Shown: positions 17,545 to 26,760 of the stretch, one piece after another | Position numbering within the stretch: the first letter of the stretch is position 1 | Layout: every line of letters begins with the position of its first letter | Assembly (NCBI RefSeq): GCF_010119545.1 | Contig: NZ_JAAEAA010000008.1 | Coordinates: 62,001 to 126,000, forward strand | Length of the DNA stretch: 64,000 nucleotides | Reading direction: 5' to 3' | DNA from: Pontibacter fetidus | GTDB lineage: Bacteria; Bacteroidota; Bacteroidia; Cytophagales; Hymenobacteraceae | Made by a program: the position numbers and the translations under genes | The notes under the pieces: model-generated | Database searches by the model: none | Seen by the model: the letters and a program-made list of their open reading frames with translations, nothing else | Told to the model about the DNA's origin: nothing

Positions 17545-19008
17545 ATGAACGAAGAAATAAGAGAACTCGAGCCAAAAGCGCTCTGGAACTACTTCACCGA
17601 CCTGAATGCTGTGCCGCGCCCGTCTAAAAAAGAAGAGCGCGTGATCCAGTTTATGAAAGATTTCGGCAACAGCCTTGGCCTGGAAACGATGGTAGATGAG
17701 ATCGGAAACGTGATCATCAAAAAGCCTGCTACCCAAGGCATGGAAAACCGCCTGACCGTGCTGCTGCAAAGCCACCTAGACATGGTACACCAGAAAAACG
17801 CCGACACTACCTTCGATTTCGACAAACAAGGTATCGAGATGTTTGTGGAAGGTGACTGGGTAAAAGCAAAAGGCACTACGCTGGGCGCTGACAACGGCAT
17901 CGGTGTAGCTACCATTATGGCGCTGCTGGCAGCAAACGATATTCCGCACCCTCCACTGGAAGCTTTGTTTACCATTGACGAAGAAACAGGCATGACCGGC
18001 GCACTTGGTCTGAAAGGTGGTATGCTGGAAGCATCTATCATGCTGAACCTAGATACTGAAGACGATACCGAGTTAACGATTGGTTGTGCAGGCGGTGTGG
18101 ATGTAACGGCAACCGGAACCTATACTTCTGAAAACGCTGCTGCCAATGCAACTGGTTATAAGCTAACTATAAAAGGCTTAACTGGTGGTCATTCAGGAAT
18201 GGATATCCATTTGGGACGTGGCAATGCAAACAAGCTGATGAACCGCATTTTATACCTGGCGGCAGAGCAGTTTGGCGTACAGGTAAGTGAGATTGATGGT
18301 GGTAGCTTGCGCAATGCGATCCCGCGTGAGTCGTTTGCTATAGTTGCTGTTTCTCAGGACAAGGCAAAAGCTTTCGAAGATTTCGTAGCTTCTCAGAAAG
18401 ACATCCTGAAAAAGGAATACAACACCACAGACCCGAACATGGAAGTTGCTCTTGAAACTATAGCTGCTCCTACACAGGTGCTGGCCCAGGATTTCCAGTA
18501 TAAGTTGCTGCGCAGCATTTACTCCTGTCCGAATGGCATCTATCGCCTGAGCCCGGATATTGAGAATCTAGTGCAGACATCAAATAACGTGGCCCGCGTG
18601 CTGGTAAAAAATGGCGAATACAGCATTCAGTGCTTAACCCGCAGCTCTGTTGACACAGAGAAAATGGATCTGGCCAATGCTATCAAATCTACATTTGAGC
18701 TGACTGGTGCTGATGTTACCTTTAAAGGCCAATACCCGGGCTGGACACCGCTTCCGGGTGCAGCTATAGTTAAGGTTATGAGCGACCTTTATCGCGAACT
18801 ATTTGAAGGTGAGCCTCATGTAAACGCCTGTCATGCTGGCTTGGAGTGTGGTATAGTTGGTGGTAATTACCCGGGCATGGAAATGATCTCGTTTGGTCCG
18901 AACATTCGCGGCGCCCACTCCCCTGACGAAAAAGTACAGATCAGTTCGGTGCAGAAATACTGGGGATTTTTACTGGAAACGCTGGAGCGCATCCCGGTGA
19001 AAGTTTAA
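17545..19008 (+). CDS. pepD: Aminoacyl-histidine dipeptidase (peptidase D, M20 family)
   Basis: A 487-residue cytoplasmic metallopeptidase, the full family length, which hydrolyses Xaa-His and other dipeptides. Zinc-site motifs are clear: LQSHLDMVHQ (His and the following Asp), LGADNGIGVA (bridging Asp), FTIDEETGMTGA (catalytic Glu pair) and NLDTED. The dimerisation (lid) domain starts about residue 205 with the conserved GLTGGHSGMDIHLGRGN. The C-terminal HAGLECGIVGG and the late metal-ligand stretch GAHSPDEKVQI are intact. A terminator follows at 19034-19061. Confidence 0.97.
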   Translation: MNEEIRELEPKALWNYFTDLNAVPRPSKKEERVIQFMKDFGNSLGLETMVDEIGNVIIKKPATQGMENRLTVLLQSHLDMVHQKNADTTFDFDKQGIEMFVEGDWVKAKGTTLGADNGIGVATIMALLAANDIPHPPLEALFTIDEETGMTGALGLKGGMLEASIMLNLDTEDDTELTIGCAGGVDVTATGTYTSENAAANATGYKLTIKGLTGGHSGMDIHLGRGNANKLMNRILYLAAEQFGVQVSEIDGGSLRNAIPRESFAIVAVSQDKAKAFEDFVASQKDILKKEYNTTDPNMEVALETIAAPTQVLAQDFQYKLLRSIYSCPNGIYRLSPDIENLVQTSNNVARVLVKNGEYSIQCLTRSSVDTEKMDLANAIKSTFELTGADVTFKGQYPGWTPLPGAAIVKVMSDLYRELFEGEPHVNACHAGLECGIVGGNYPGMEMISFGPNIRGAHSPDEKVQISSVQKYWGFLLETLERIPVKV

Positions 19009-19033
19009 ACCAATACCCCAAACATTTAGTTAT

Positions 19034-19061
19034 GAAAGCGCCTGCAACCACAGGCGCTTTC
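19034..19061 (+). terminator. Terminator of pepD
   Basis: An 11-bp perfect stem GAAAGCGCCTG/CAGGCGCTTTC (19034-19044 with 19051-19061) with TTTTTAT directly after it. Confidence 0.9.
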
Positions 19062-19065
19062 TTTT

Positions 19066-19073
19066 TATCTTTG
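19066..19073 (+). promoter_or_regulatory. -7 promoter box giving a probable leaderless mRNA
   Basis: TATCTTTG fits the Bacteroidota -7 consensus TAnnTTTG and ends four bases before the ATG at 19078. Transcription should begin at or next to the start codon. Confidence 0.6.
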
Positions 19074-19077
19074 CCCC

Positions 19078-19725
19078 ATGAAAAACTGGATCATCCGTTA
19101 TAGTTTCTTTTTTGCCGGGTTGCTGCTGTTTGGGTTTGCTAACGCGATGGCCGTGAAAGTAAAATACCTGGGCCTGCACCCCTGGGAAGTGTTAAACGTA
19201 TCGCTTTTCCAGAAATTTGGCTTCACGATTGGTACCTGGAGTGTATTGGTAGGTTTGGTTGTGATCTGTATCGCCTGGTTCGTAAACCGCAAATACATCA
19301 ACATTGGTACTTTCCTGAACACGCTGCTCATCGGTCCGTTCATGGACTTTTTCCTGTGGCTCGATTTTTTACCCGATGCTACACATGGTTTCCAGGATTA
19401 CGCGTTGCTGTTCACGGCTATCCTGATCAGTAGCATTGCAGGCGGCCTGTATGTGGCTGGCGGTGTTGGCGCTGGTCCCAGAGATGGGTTTATGCTTTCG
19501 TTGTCGGAGCGCACAAAGCTGTCGGTGAGCCAGGCCCGGATTGTGGTAGAGTGCTTTGTATTAGCCATAGGTTTTATGCTGGGTGGCCCGATCGGGGTGG
19601 TTACATTCCTGTATACGTTCATTCAAAGCCCGCTTTTCCAGATCACGCTGCGTTGGTTCCAGAAGTTGCGCCTACACCTGACGGATGATGAACTGGCTAC
19701 TGAACAGGTACAGGTGAAGCGATAG
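19078..19725 (+). CDS. YczE/YyaS-type membrane protein
   Basis: A 215-residue inner-membrane protein with about five helices: 5-25, 48-68, 76-100, 104-130 and 160-185. The conserved GVGAGPRDGFMLSLSERT at about residue 138 is the signature of the YczE/YitT-like family. No biochemical role is established for the family. The length is typical. The start is fixed by the ATG at 19078 immediately behind a -7 box, so no ribosome-binding site exists upstream. A composite repeat copy follows the stop. Confidence 0.85.
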   Translation: MKNWIIRYSFFFAGLLLFGFANAMAVKVKYLGLHPWEVLNVSLFQKFGFTIGTWSVLVGLVVICIAWFVNRKYINIGTFLNTLLIGPFMDFFLWLDFLPDATHGFQDYALLFTAILISSIAGGLYVAGGVGAGPRDGFMLSLSERTKLSVSQARIVVECFVLAIGFMLGGPIGVVTFLYTFIQSPLFQITLRWFQKLRLHLTDDELATEQVQVKR

Positions 19726-19862
19726 CTATAGTTTACTTTTAAGTTCTATAGTTCATGATTGTGTCGTGAGGCTCCAGACTTTGACCTGAATGTCTGAATC
19801 AGGATTTACAGGATTAAGGCTTTGGTGCTATAGTTGAGTTTATAGTTTTATAGGTACTGTTT

Positions 19863-20335
19863 TACCTCACCCCAGCCCTCTCCTAACAGGAGATGGAGTA
19901 ACACACCCCTGCCCCTCTCAAGAGGGGAGTTTCTGCATTGCTATAATTAGATTTATTATTCTATAGTCACAGCCTATCCAAGGACAGGTCGCGACCTGTC
20001 CCTACGGAAATATGACCACGATCAATTTCGAAGCTTACCGCTACAACTATAGAAAAGCTGGTGCTATGAGAAATTTATCAGTCTTTGGGTTGAGCGCCTT
20101 GTAGATTTCTGGTGCCGTCAGGCATTGCGACGAAGGAGCAAAAGAAATGTACACCGCGCGACGCCCGAAGACGAGGCCTCGCGGCCGTGAGCGCACCAGA
20201 GTTAGATTGGAACGATAAGTAAGTAGAGCTCCCAGGATTAGAGGAAATTTGAAAGGATAGCTTGGTTCAAATAAGTATATGCCTCAGCTAAAGGACATAT
20301 GAGATCCTTCGACTAACGCTTGGAATGACAAAGTG
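19863..20335 (+). repeat. Composite intergenic repeat, copy B (plus orientation)
   Basis: Modules in order: CTCACCCC...GGAGATGGAG (19865-19898), CCCCTCTCAAGAGGGG (about 19913-19928), palindrome GGACAGGTCGCGACCTGTCC (19982-20001), structured core (20079-20237), and end module GAGATCCTTC...GGAATGACA (20301-20330). It fills the convergent spacer between the YczE-type and transglutaminase-like genes. The preceding 19726-19862 holds a TGAATCAGGATTTACAGGAT module (about 19793-19812) also seen near 40040. Confidence 0.85.
20079..20237 (+). ncRNA. Structured core of repeat copy B (candidate RNA fold)
   Basis: Stem 1: GTCTTTGGG (20081-20089) with CCCGAAGAC (20164-20172), using one U-G wobble. Then GCGC/GCGC. 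Hairpin 2: TGCC-gtca-GGCA (20113-20124). Hairpin 3: GGCC-tcgc-GGCC (20175-20186). The wobble pairs only if this strand is the RNA, which gives the element a sense direction. Confidence 0.5.
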
Positions 20336-20339
20336 TAAA

Positions 20340-21356
20340 CTACCCTCCAACCTTATACTCCATAAAATAACTATAATTCCCTTTAGTGCCTTTTTTGCGG
20401 GCCATTACCGCAAGGCTGCCGGTTGTGGGCCTTACTTGCAAGTTATGGGTGGTGCCTTTTGTCTCGAAGTAAAACCACTTTTTATTATTTAACACGATCA
20501 ATTCTACATCGGGGGAAGTGGTAAATGCCAGGGTATAGGTTTTGCCGTGTTGTAATTTTCCTTCCAGCGGGGCGTTGGCAATTTGTATAGGCAAGGCCGG
20601 GTGCCAGGTGGTAGCTACGGAATGCAGCTGGCCTGATAGCAGGTTTTGCAATAAGTCAGACGCATCAACCCCCAGCTTAAACAACGATTCATCCACAGAG
20701 ATCATGCGTTCGTATTGTACCAGCGTAATGGGCGTTGGTATGTGCTGCCACTCAGGGCTTTTAGGCAAATGGCTGAACAAAAACGCATACGGATCAGTAT
20801 CGAACCAGTAAGGTGTGTAATCGAATTTAGATTTTAGCTTACCATTTACCATTTCTGCGGCACCAGAGCCCCAGGTAGCATCCACTAAGCGCCAGCGCCC
20901 ATTCAGGTATACACTGTTCCAGGCGTGGTTGGTTTGTGTAAATTTTTTGCCGGGTGCATAACTATAGCCTTTGGCGTAACCGCTTACTTTCTCTACCTTC
21001 AAACCCATTTGCTCGCCTAAGGCTTTGTACAAACGGGCATACCCATCGCAAACCGAAAGCCGGGTTTCCAGCACCGCCTCTACCGATGTGTTTCCAAAAT
21101 TACCACTGTTATAGCCGTAATCGTTGTACCGGATGTTTTTGGCAACCCATGCAAAAATAATACGGGCACGTTCGTAATCTGAGGTTGCACCTTTATTGAG
21201 GTAAGCGGCCAGCGTTTTAACATCTTTTGTGTAACGGACATCGGTACTAAAGGCAAATTGGTCCAGTTCTTTTAGCCGTTCGGGGCTGGGTATGTTAGCA
21301 GCAAAGCCGTGCACAACAGGCACCAACAGCATAACCAGTAACAGTTGCAGGCGCAT
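20340..21356 (-). CDS. Transglutaminase-like (papain-fold) secreted protein
   Basis: The protein has 338 residues from the ATG at 21356 (MRLQLLLVMLLVPVVHGFAA, a clean signal peptide). ATGs at 21416 and 21449 would add an amphipathic stretch before it and cannot be excluded. The transglutaminase-core triad is visible: Cys in LSVCDGYARLYKAL, His in TNHAWNSVYL and Asp in RLVDATWGSG. The C-terminal 130 residues form a beta-rich domain ending NYSYFMEYKVGG. Such proteins (kyphoscoliosis-peptidase/DUF3857-like group) are periplasmic peptidases or amidases of unknown substrate. It is convergent with the YczE-type gene across repeat copy B. Confidence 0.85.
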   Translation of the reverse strand: MRLQLLLVMLLVPVVHGFAANIPSPERLKELDQFAFSTDVRYTKDVKTLAAYLNKGATSDYERARIIFAWVAKNIRYNDYGYNSGNFGNTSVEAVLETRLSVCDGYARLYKALGEQMGLKVEKVSGYAKGYSYAPGKKFTQTNHAWNSVYLNGRWRLVDATWGSGAAEMVNGKLKSKFDYTPYWFDTDPYAFLFSHLPKSPEWQHIPTPITLVQYERMISVDESLFKLGVDASDLLQNLLSGQLHSVATTWHPALPIQIANAPLEGKLQHGKTYTLAFTTSPDVELIVLNNKKWFYFETKGTTHNLQVRPTTGSLAVMARKKGTKGNYSYFMEYKVGG

Positions 21357-21738
21357 AACGGCAGGCAACGTATTTTTCAGGCGAATCAGGGTAAGGCTTA
21401 TAGTTTTCAGGAGCATGTAATAGGTAATGAAATAGGTAATCAGCAACACAATGCCCTAAGCACCTGTATTGGTTCAACTATAACGCGGCAAACAGGCAGG
21501 TAAGTATACAATTCTAAGGCCGGCATGTTAAAAAGCTAAGATAATGAAGCAGTTACAGGCATGTATTTTGTAAACAACTTGTTTGGGCAGGACAGACGAA
21601 GTAATGTTGCAACACTTTACAGGCAAGGGCAGGTATACGTTTTGAACTATACGAAGGCCAAAAAGTAACATTTAAGGTTTATGCTTTAAACGGAAACTCA
21701 TGGCCTGCTTTGTTAGTTTTTACTAAAATTTGAAGCTT

Positions 21739-23391
21739 ATGACACAGTACAGCAGGTGGTATCACCCTTACGATATAGATGAAAAATACAATAAGCGGGT
21801 TGCTTATTTCAGCATGGAGTTTGGCATCGATCAGGCTTTTAAAATATACTCTGGAGGTTTAGGTTTCCTGGCTGGCTCACATATGCGCAGTGCTCACGAC
21901 CTGCGCCAGAACATGATCGGGATAGGTATGCTTTGGAAATATGGCTATTACGACCAGGTACGGCACGACGATCAGACCATGCGGGCGCAGTTCCTTAAAA
22001 AATATTACACTTTTCTGGAAGAAACTGGCATTACGGTTACTGTTAGGGTAAACAACCACGAAGTTCGTGTTAAGGCACTGGTACTGAAGCCGGAGGTATT
22101 TGGCACTGTGCCTATGTATTTCCTGACAACCGATATCCCTGAAAACGACTACCTGGCACGTACCATTTCGCACCGGCTCTACGACCCCGAAGTAAGCACT
22201 CGTATTGCGCAAAGTATAGTATTGGGTATAGGTGGCCGTAAAGTGGTAGAGGCACTGGGCGGCGCCGACCTTTATCACCTGAACGAGGCCCATGCCCTGC
22301 CCCTTGCCTTTGACCTGCTCGACACTTACAGGAGTGTAGAAAAAGTACGTGAGCACCTGGTATTTACAACCCATACCCCCGAAAAAGCTGGCAACGAAGA
22401 ACACGACATCCATTTTCTGGACCGAATGAGCTTCTTTAATGGCACGCCGTTGGAAGAAGTTCGCAGGATAACCCACATGGAAGGCCATATGTTTAACCAT
22501 ACGCTGGCCGCACTGCGTCTTTCAAAAGTAGCGAACGGCGTATCGCAGCTGCATGGCGAGGTGGCCCGCGAAATGTGGGACGAGAACCACGGTATCTGTG
22601 AAATTAAAGCCATTACTAATGCCCAGCACGCCAAATACTGGACCGACGGATTTCTGTGGAACGCCCTGCAGAACAATGACGACAACTACCTGGTAGTGCG
22701 CAAAAAGGAAATGAAACACCAGCTATTTAAAATAGTGGCTAACCAGACCGGCAAGCTTTTTAACCCCGAAGTGCTGACCATTGTGTGGGCCCGCCGCTTT
22801 GCTGCTTATAAACGCGCCGACCTACTGGTGCGTGATCTGGAGCGTTTCCTGGCACTGGTAAATAACAAGGAACGCCCGGTGCAGGTAATCTGGGCTGGTA
22901 AACCTTACCCCTTTGATGAAGGCGCAGTCGACACCTTTAACCGCCTTGTAAAGCTGTCTATTAAGCAGCCGAACTTTGCCGTACTAACTGGCTACGAAAT
23001 GGAGCTGTCACGTTACCTGAAACAAGGTTCGGATGTATGGCTGAACACACCACGACGCCCACGGGAGGCATCGGGCACGAGTGGTATGACTGCCGCCATG
23101 AACGGTTCGATCAACTTTTCGATACAGGATGGCTGGTTGCCAGAGTTCTCCCGTCACGGCGAAAACAGTTTTATACTTCCGGTAGTGGATACCTCATTGC
23201 CAGATCACCTGCAGGATACAGAAGACCACAAAAACCTGATGCACATCCTGGAACACGAAATTATACCGACCTACTACTTCGATCATGGCAAGTGGCTCAG
23301 CATTATGAAGCAAAGCATGTATGATGTGCTCCCGTTTTTTGGCTCAGACCGTATGGCCCATGAGTATTATGAGAAACTGTACAATTACTAG
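21739..23391 (+). CDS. Alpha-glucan phosphorylase-family protein (GT35-like, short form), PLP-lysine position is Thr
   Basis: A 550-residue cytoplasmic protein, from the ATG at 21739; an in-frame TTG nine bases earlier is less likely. It matches the short alpha-glucan phosphorylase group (TIGR02094-like): VAYFSMEFGID at the N-terminus, GLGFLAGSHMRSAHDL, FTTHTPEKAGNEEHD, WARRFAAYKRADLL and the C-terminal EASGTSGMTAAMNGSINFS. Canonical phosphorylases have Lys after this Met (GNMK/GMK), which holds pyridoxal phosphate. Here the codon is ACT (Thr), with no frameshift around it. The enzyme may still act on glycogen or starch, but perhaps not by the PLP mechanism. It is monocistronic, with a terminator after it. 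Confidence 0.82.
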   Translation: MTQYSRWYHPYDIDEKYNKRVAYFSMEFGIDQAFKIYSGGLGFLAGSHMRSAHDLRQNMIGIGMLWKYGYYDQVRHDDQTMRAQFLKKYYTFLEETGITVTVRVNNHEVRVKALVLKPEVFGTVPMYFLTTDIPENDYLARTISHRLYDPEVSTRIAQSIVLGIGGRKVVEALGGADLYHLNEAHALPLAFDLLDTYRSVEKVREHLVFTTHTPEKAGNEEHDIHFLDRMSFFNGTPLEEVRRITHMEGHMFNHTLAALRLSKVANGVSQLHGEVAREMWDENHGICEIKAITNAQHAKYWTDGFLWNALQNNDDNYLVVRKKEMKHQLFKIVANQTGKLFNPEVLTIVWARRFAAYKRADLLVRDLERFLALVNNKERPVQVIWAGKPYPFDEGAVDTFNRLVKLSIKQPNFAVLTGYEMELSRYLKQGSDVWLNTPRRPREASGTSGMTAAMNGSINFSIQDGWLPEFSRHGENSFILPVVDTSLPDHLQDTEDHKNLMHILEHEIIPTYYFDHGKWLSIMKQSMYDVLPFFGSDRMAHEYYEKLYNY

Positions 23392-23410
23392 ACTATAGTT
23401 TATCGCTTAA

Positions 23411-23443
23411 AAAAGCCGCTTTGTTTATCGCAAAGTGGCTTTT
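23411..23443 (+). terminator. Terminator of the phosphorylase-family gene
   Basis: A 13-bp stem AAAAGCCGCTTTG/CAAAGTGGCTTTT (23411-23423 with 23431-23443, one G-T wobble), followed by TTTG. Confidence 0.88.
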
Positions 23444-23499
23444 TTGTTTTGGATGTACAGGTTCCTATACTTGAAGTTTGCAGCGGTTTTAGTTCTATT

Positions 23500-24010
23500 T
23501 TGTCATTTCGAGCATGGTCAAGAATCTTATATGTCCTATAGTTTGATTTCCTTCCAACAAGCTATCCTTTCTAACTTCTTCTAATCCTGAGAGCTTTACT
23601 TGCCTACAGTTTTATAGTTGGCTTTGGTGCCCTCATGGCCGGGAGGCCTCGTCTTCGGGCATCGCGCGGTGCAAATCTCTTTTGCTCGTTCCTCGCAATG
23701 CCTTAACGGCACCAGATATTTACAAGGCGCTCAACCCGAAGACTGATAAATTTCTCATAGCTTCTGTTTGACTATAGTTTGAAACTTACTCGCTTCGAGT
23801 TTTATCGTGGTTATAGATCCGTAGGGACAGGTCGCGACCTGTCCGTGCATGGACTCAAACCATAAACTATAACATGAACTATAGCAAAGTCAGAAAAGTC
23901 CCCCTTTGAAGGGGGCAGGGGGATGTTTAGCTCCAACTATAAAACTTATGACTCCAACTATAACATAGACAGAATCCCCTCTCCTGTGTTTAGGAGAGGG
24001 CTGGGGTGAG
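23500..24010 (-). repeat. Composite intergenic repeat, copy C (reverse orientation)
   Basis: Read on the minus strand the modules keep the order of the other copies: CTCACCCC/GGAGAGG hairpin (23978-24010), a CCCCTTTGAAGGGGG hairpin (about 23900-23915), palindrome GGACAGGTCGCGACCTGTCC (23825-23844), structured core (23585-23745), and end module AGATTCT...GAAATGACA (23501-23527). It lies in the convergent spacer between the phosphorylase-family gene and mug. Confidence 0.85.
23585..23745 (-). ncRNA. Structured core of repeat copy C (candidate RNA fold)
   Basis: On the minus strand stem 1 is GTCTTCGGG (23735-23743) with CCCGAAGAC (23651-23659): the pair that is U-A in copy A and U-G in B and D is C-G here. 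Hairpin 2 is TGCC-gttaa-GGCA (23699-23711) with a 5-nt loop. Hairpin 3 is GGCC-tccc-GGCC (23637-23648). Confidence 0.5.
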
Positions 24011-24074
24011 GAATAACCGACCTGAGAGCATTTGAAAACCTAGGAGCGTCTAAACCCCGCCATAACCCAAACCA

Positions 24075-24629
24075 CTAAAACCCCATAAACGCCAACCCCT
24101 CCCTAAACTCTCTGAAAACCTCGGCCAACTTTACCGGTGGGAAGTGCGCATTTAAACCACTTGGGTTAGGTAACACCCAAACTATAGTTTCTCCCATTGT
24201 TTCAGGCTGTCGGCCAAGTGTAGCCTTAGGTAACTCAAAAGCAGTTCGGTAAGCTGAAATCCCTAATACAGCCAGCACTTTTGGCCTGAACACTTCTAAC
24301 TTCCTTCTCAAATTCTGGCTACCTTGTTTTAATTCTTCAATAGTTAACTCTGCAGCTGAGGCGGTGGCGCGGTCCACAATGTTGGTAATGCCATACCCTA
24401 GCGATATTAGTTCCAATTCCTGGTACGGGGTAAATAGAACCGGCGTAAAACCCGCCCGGTGCAGCGTGGGCCAGAAACGGTTGCCGGGGCGGGCAAAATG
24501 GTGTCCGGTAGCAGCCGAGTATAAACCCGTGTTGATCCCGCAGAAAAGTACATCCAGTTCAGGAGCTATCACATCGCGGATAGTCTGGTTCTGGGCGGCA
24601 GCAATGGCTGCTTTGGTTGGTTTTATCAT
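24075..24629 (-). CDS. mug: G/U mismatch-specific DNA glycosylase (Mug/TDG family)
   Basis: A 184-residue cytoplasmic repair enzyme that removes uracil or ethenocytosine from G mispairs to start base-excision repair. The active-site motif is FCGINTGLYSAATGHHFARP (E. coli Mug: GINPG). The second motif, LPNPSGLNAH, inserts into the DNA helix and is fully conserved. The Pro of GINPG is Thr here, a variation tolerated in the family because the catalytic Asn is kept. Length is typical (168-185). It is a single gene; the ebo operon starts 260 bp away in the divergent direction. Confidence 0.93.
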   Translation of the reverse strand: MIKPTKAAIAAAQNQTIRDVIAPELDVLFCGINTGLYSAATGHHFARPGNRFWPTLHRAGFTPVLFTPYQELELISLGYGITNIVDRATASAAELTIEELKQGSQNLRRKLEVFRPKVLAVLGISAYRTAFELPKATLGRQPETMGETIVWVLPNPSGLNAHFPPVKLAEVFREFREGLAFMGF

Positions 24630-24889
24630 TTGGTTTGATTTACAGCTATAACAAAAGCTACAGCCATAAAACTCCCGTTTTCAGCTTTAAATAGTGTTTC
24701 CCGGAAGTATCCCTTTGGGTGAGGCGGTAACAGCAGTCGTAGCATTTCCGATTTGCCTTAACCTTATAGGGTAGCTATCGTACTATGTCAAATCTATATA
24801 GTCGGAAGCTTATTTTATTTCTAAGTGCATCAAACTTAAATTTAGCTATATACCGCAAATAAGAAATCTTTACCAAACCTACCTAACCA

Positions 24890-25780
24890 GTGAATAGCAA
24901 ATATTTACCAACTATAAACGCTTTTCTGGAAACTCTCTTTAGCCAACACGCCACAACAGAGGCAGTTAGCTGGCTTAAAGAAAAACAGGAACTGGTACGC
25001 ACCTCCGAAACAGGAAAAGCACTGTACCTGCCCTTCAGTGCGGCACCGCGTTATGTGGGCAAGGCACCTGTAACACTGACATCAACAGCTTTACAAACGG
25101 CAAACGAACATCGCAGAGGCTTTTATCCTGCCAACTGGACCTTGGACCAGCTTGCCCGAACTATACTTTTACTGAGCCTCCCTTCAGAAAACGCTGACAA
25201 CTATAGCAAAACTGTACTCAAGCTTTTTGGCACTGCCGATATGGGCGAACTGGTAGCGCTTTATGCTGCTTTACCTTTATTACCTCACCCTGAAAAATTT
25301 GTACACCAGGCAACAGAGGGTATCCGGACCAATATGGGCAATGTATACGAAGCCATCGCCCTGCATAACCCCTTCCCTTCCGAAAATTTCAGCGAGGCAG
25401 CCTGGAACCAGATGGTACTCAAAACGATCTTTACCGGAAAATCGATCAGTAAGATATATGGACTGGATGCGCGCAGCAACCCGGACTTAGCCCGTATGCT
25501 TTCGGATTACGCACATGAGCGCTGGGCCGCTGGTCGCACTGTAACACCGGAACTATGGCGGCCTGTTGGGCCTCACCTCAACGAAACTATACTTCCGGAT
25601 ATTAAAAAACTCTTTGCCAGTTTCAACGAAACCGAACAGGAAGCCGCTGCGCTGGCTTGTTCCCAAAGCACTTATCCAGAAGCACAAACTTTATTAGACG
25701 AGCACCCGCTGTTGAAGTATAAAATTGAAGAAGGCCAGCTGAACTGGAGCCACATAAGCAACAAAGCCATTATGGCCTAA
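24890..25780 (+). CDS. eboA: EboA domain protein, first gene of the ebo operon
   Basis: A 296-residue soluble, helix-rich protein starting at a GTG (24890). It has the EboA features RRGFYPANWTLDQLARTILLL near residue 75-95 and the late HISNKAIMA. EboA has no known enzymatic activity. The family is defined by its constant position in the ebo cluster (eboABCDEF), which in cyanobacteria is required to move the scytonemin monomer to the periplasm. Here all six genes follow in the standard order with short gaps (37, 1, 27 and 11 bp, then an 8-bp overlap). The assignment rests on context plus sequence. Confidence 0.85.
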   Translation: MNSKYLPTINAFLETLFSQHATTEAVSWLKEKQELVRTSETGKALYLPFSAAPRYVGKAPVTLTSTALQTANEHRRGFYPANWTLDQLARTILLLSLPSENADNYSKTVLKLFGTADMGELVALYAALPLLPHPEKFVHQATEGIRTNMGNVYEAIALHNPFPSENFSEAAWNQMVLKTIFTGKSISKIYGLDARSNPDLARMLSDYAHERWAAGRTVTPELWRPVGPHLNETILPDIKKLFASFNETEQEAAALACSQSTYPEAQTLLDEHPLLKYKIEEGQLNWSHISNKAIMA

Positions 25781-25817
25781 CTATAAAAACATTACCCGAA
25801 CCAAACCCCATACGCTA

Positions 25818-26759
25818 ATGAACACGCTGAACATGAGATTCATCGATCCGCACATCCACATGACTTCCCGCACCACCGACGATTATGCAGCCATGCAGAA
25901 AGCCGGTATAGTGGCCATTATCGAGCCTGCCTTCTGGCTGGGCCAGCCCCGCACCGAACTCGGCTCTTTTAAAGATTACTACAGCAGCCTGATCGGTTGG
26001 GAGCGTTTCAGGGCAAGTCAGTTTGGTATAAAGCACTATTGCACCATTGGCCTAAACTCTAAAGAAGCGAACAACGAAGCGCTGGCCGAAGAAGTAATGG
26101 AGCTGCTGCCGATGTTTATTTGCAAGGAAGGCGTGGTGGGTGTTGGCGAGATCGGGTATGATGACCAGACCGCAGCCGAAGACAAATACTACAGATTGCA
26201 ACTGGACCTGGCCAGGGAAGCGAACCTGCCTGTACAGATACACACCCCTCACCGCGACAAAAAAGCTGGAACCATCCGCAGCATGGAAGTGGCTTTGGAA
26301 CATAACCTGGACCCACACATGGTGATCGTGGACCATAACAACGAAGAAACTGTGCGCGACGTACTGGACCGTGGCTTCTGGGCGGCTTTTACCATTTACC
26401 CGAACACTAAAATGGGCAACGAGCGCATGGTGGAGATCGTGAAGCAGTATGGTTCTGAAAGAATAATTGTGAACAGTGCTGCCGATTGGGGCATCAGCGA
26501 CCCGCTGGCTGTCCCGAAAACGGCTTCGTTAATGTTAGAAAAAGGCATCAGCATCGACGACATCCACAAAGTTTGTTACCAGAACGCTCTTGATTCTTTC
26601 GGGCAAAGCGGACAGATGAAAGAAAGCGACTGGCTTGAGAATACAACGATAGACCAAAGCCAGAAACTTTTCAATAACTCGATCCTGCGCGGCGGGCAGC
26701 TGCCAACTATAGGCGAGATCAGGACAAATCCGGTTTTTGATTCCAACATTATCCGCTAA
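25818..26759 (+). CDS. eboB: EboB, TatD-family metal-dependent hydrolase
   Basis: A 313-residue TIM-barrel amidohydrolase-like protein. The first metal motif is FIDPHIHMTSRT (H-x-H). The metal-bridging Glu is in VVGVGEIGYD, and later ligands are in PVQIHTPHRDK, VIVDHNNEET and NSAADWG. TatD relatives are metal-dependent nucleases or esterases; the Ebo member's substrate is unknown. A second ATG (residue 6, MRFIDPH) is a possible start. The TAA is one base before the ATG of eboC, so translation of the two is probably coupled. Confidence 0.9.
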   Translation: MNTLNMRFIDPHIHMTSRTTDDYAAMQKAGIVAIIEPAFWLGQPRTELGSFKDYYSSLIGWERFRASQFGIKHYCTIGLNSKEANNEALAEEVMELLPMFICKEGVVGVGEIGYDDQTAAEDKYYRLQLDLAREANLPVQIHTPHRDKKAGTIRSMEVALEHNLDPHMVIVDHNNEETVRDVLDRGFWAAFTIYPNTKMGNERMVEIVKQYGSERIIVNSAADWGISDPLAVPKTASLMLEKGISIDDIHKVCYQNALDSFGQSGQMKESDWLENTTIDQSQKLFNNSILRGGQLPTIGEIRTNPVFDSNIIR

Positions 26760-26760
26760 C

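Noticed and set aside
22990..23110. Frameshift or sequencing error as cause of the missing PLP lysine
   Set aside because: The reading frame is intact and conserved motifs continue on both sides; a single-codon difference (ACT) explains the Thr.
23037..23324. 95-residue + frame inside the phosphorylase-family gene
   Set aside because: It is an out-of-frame shadow of a gene with clear family motifs.
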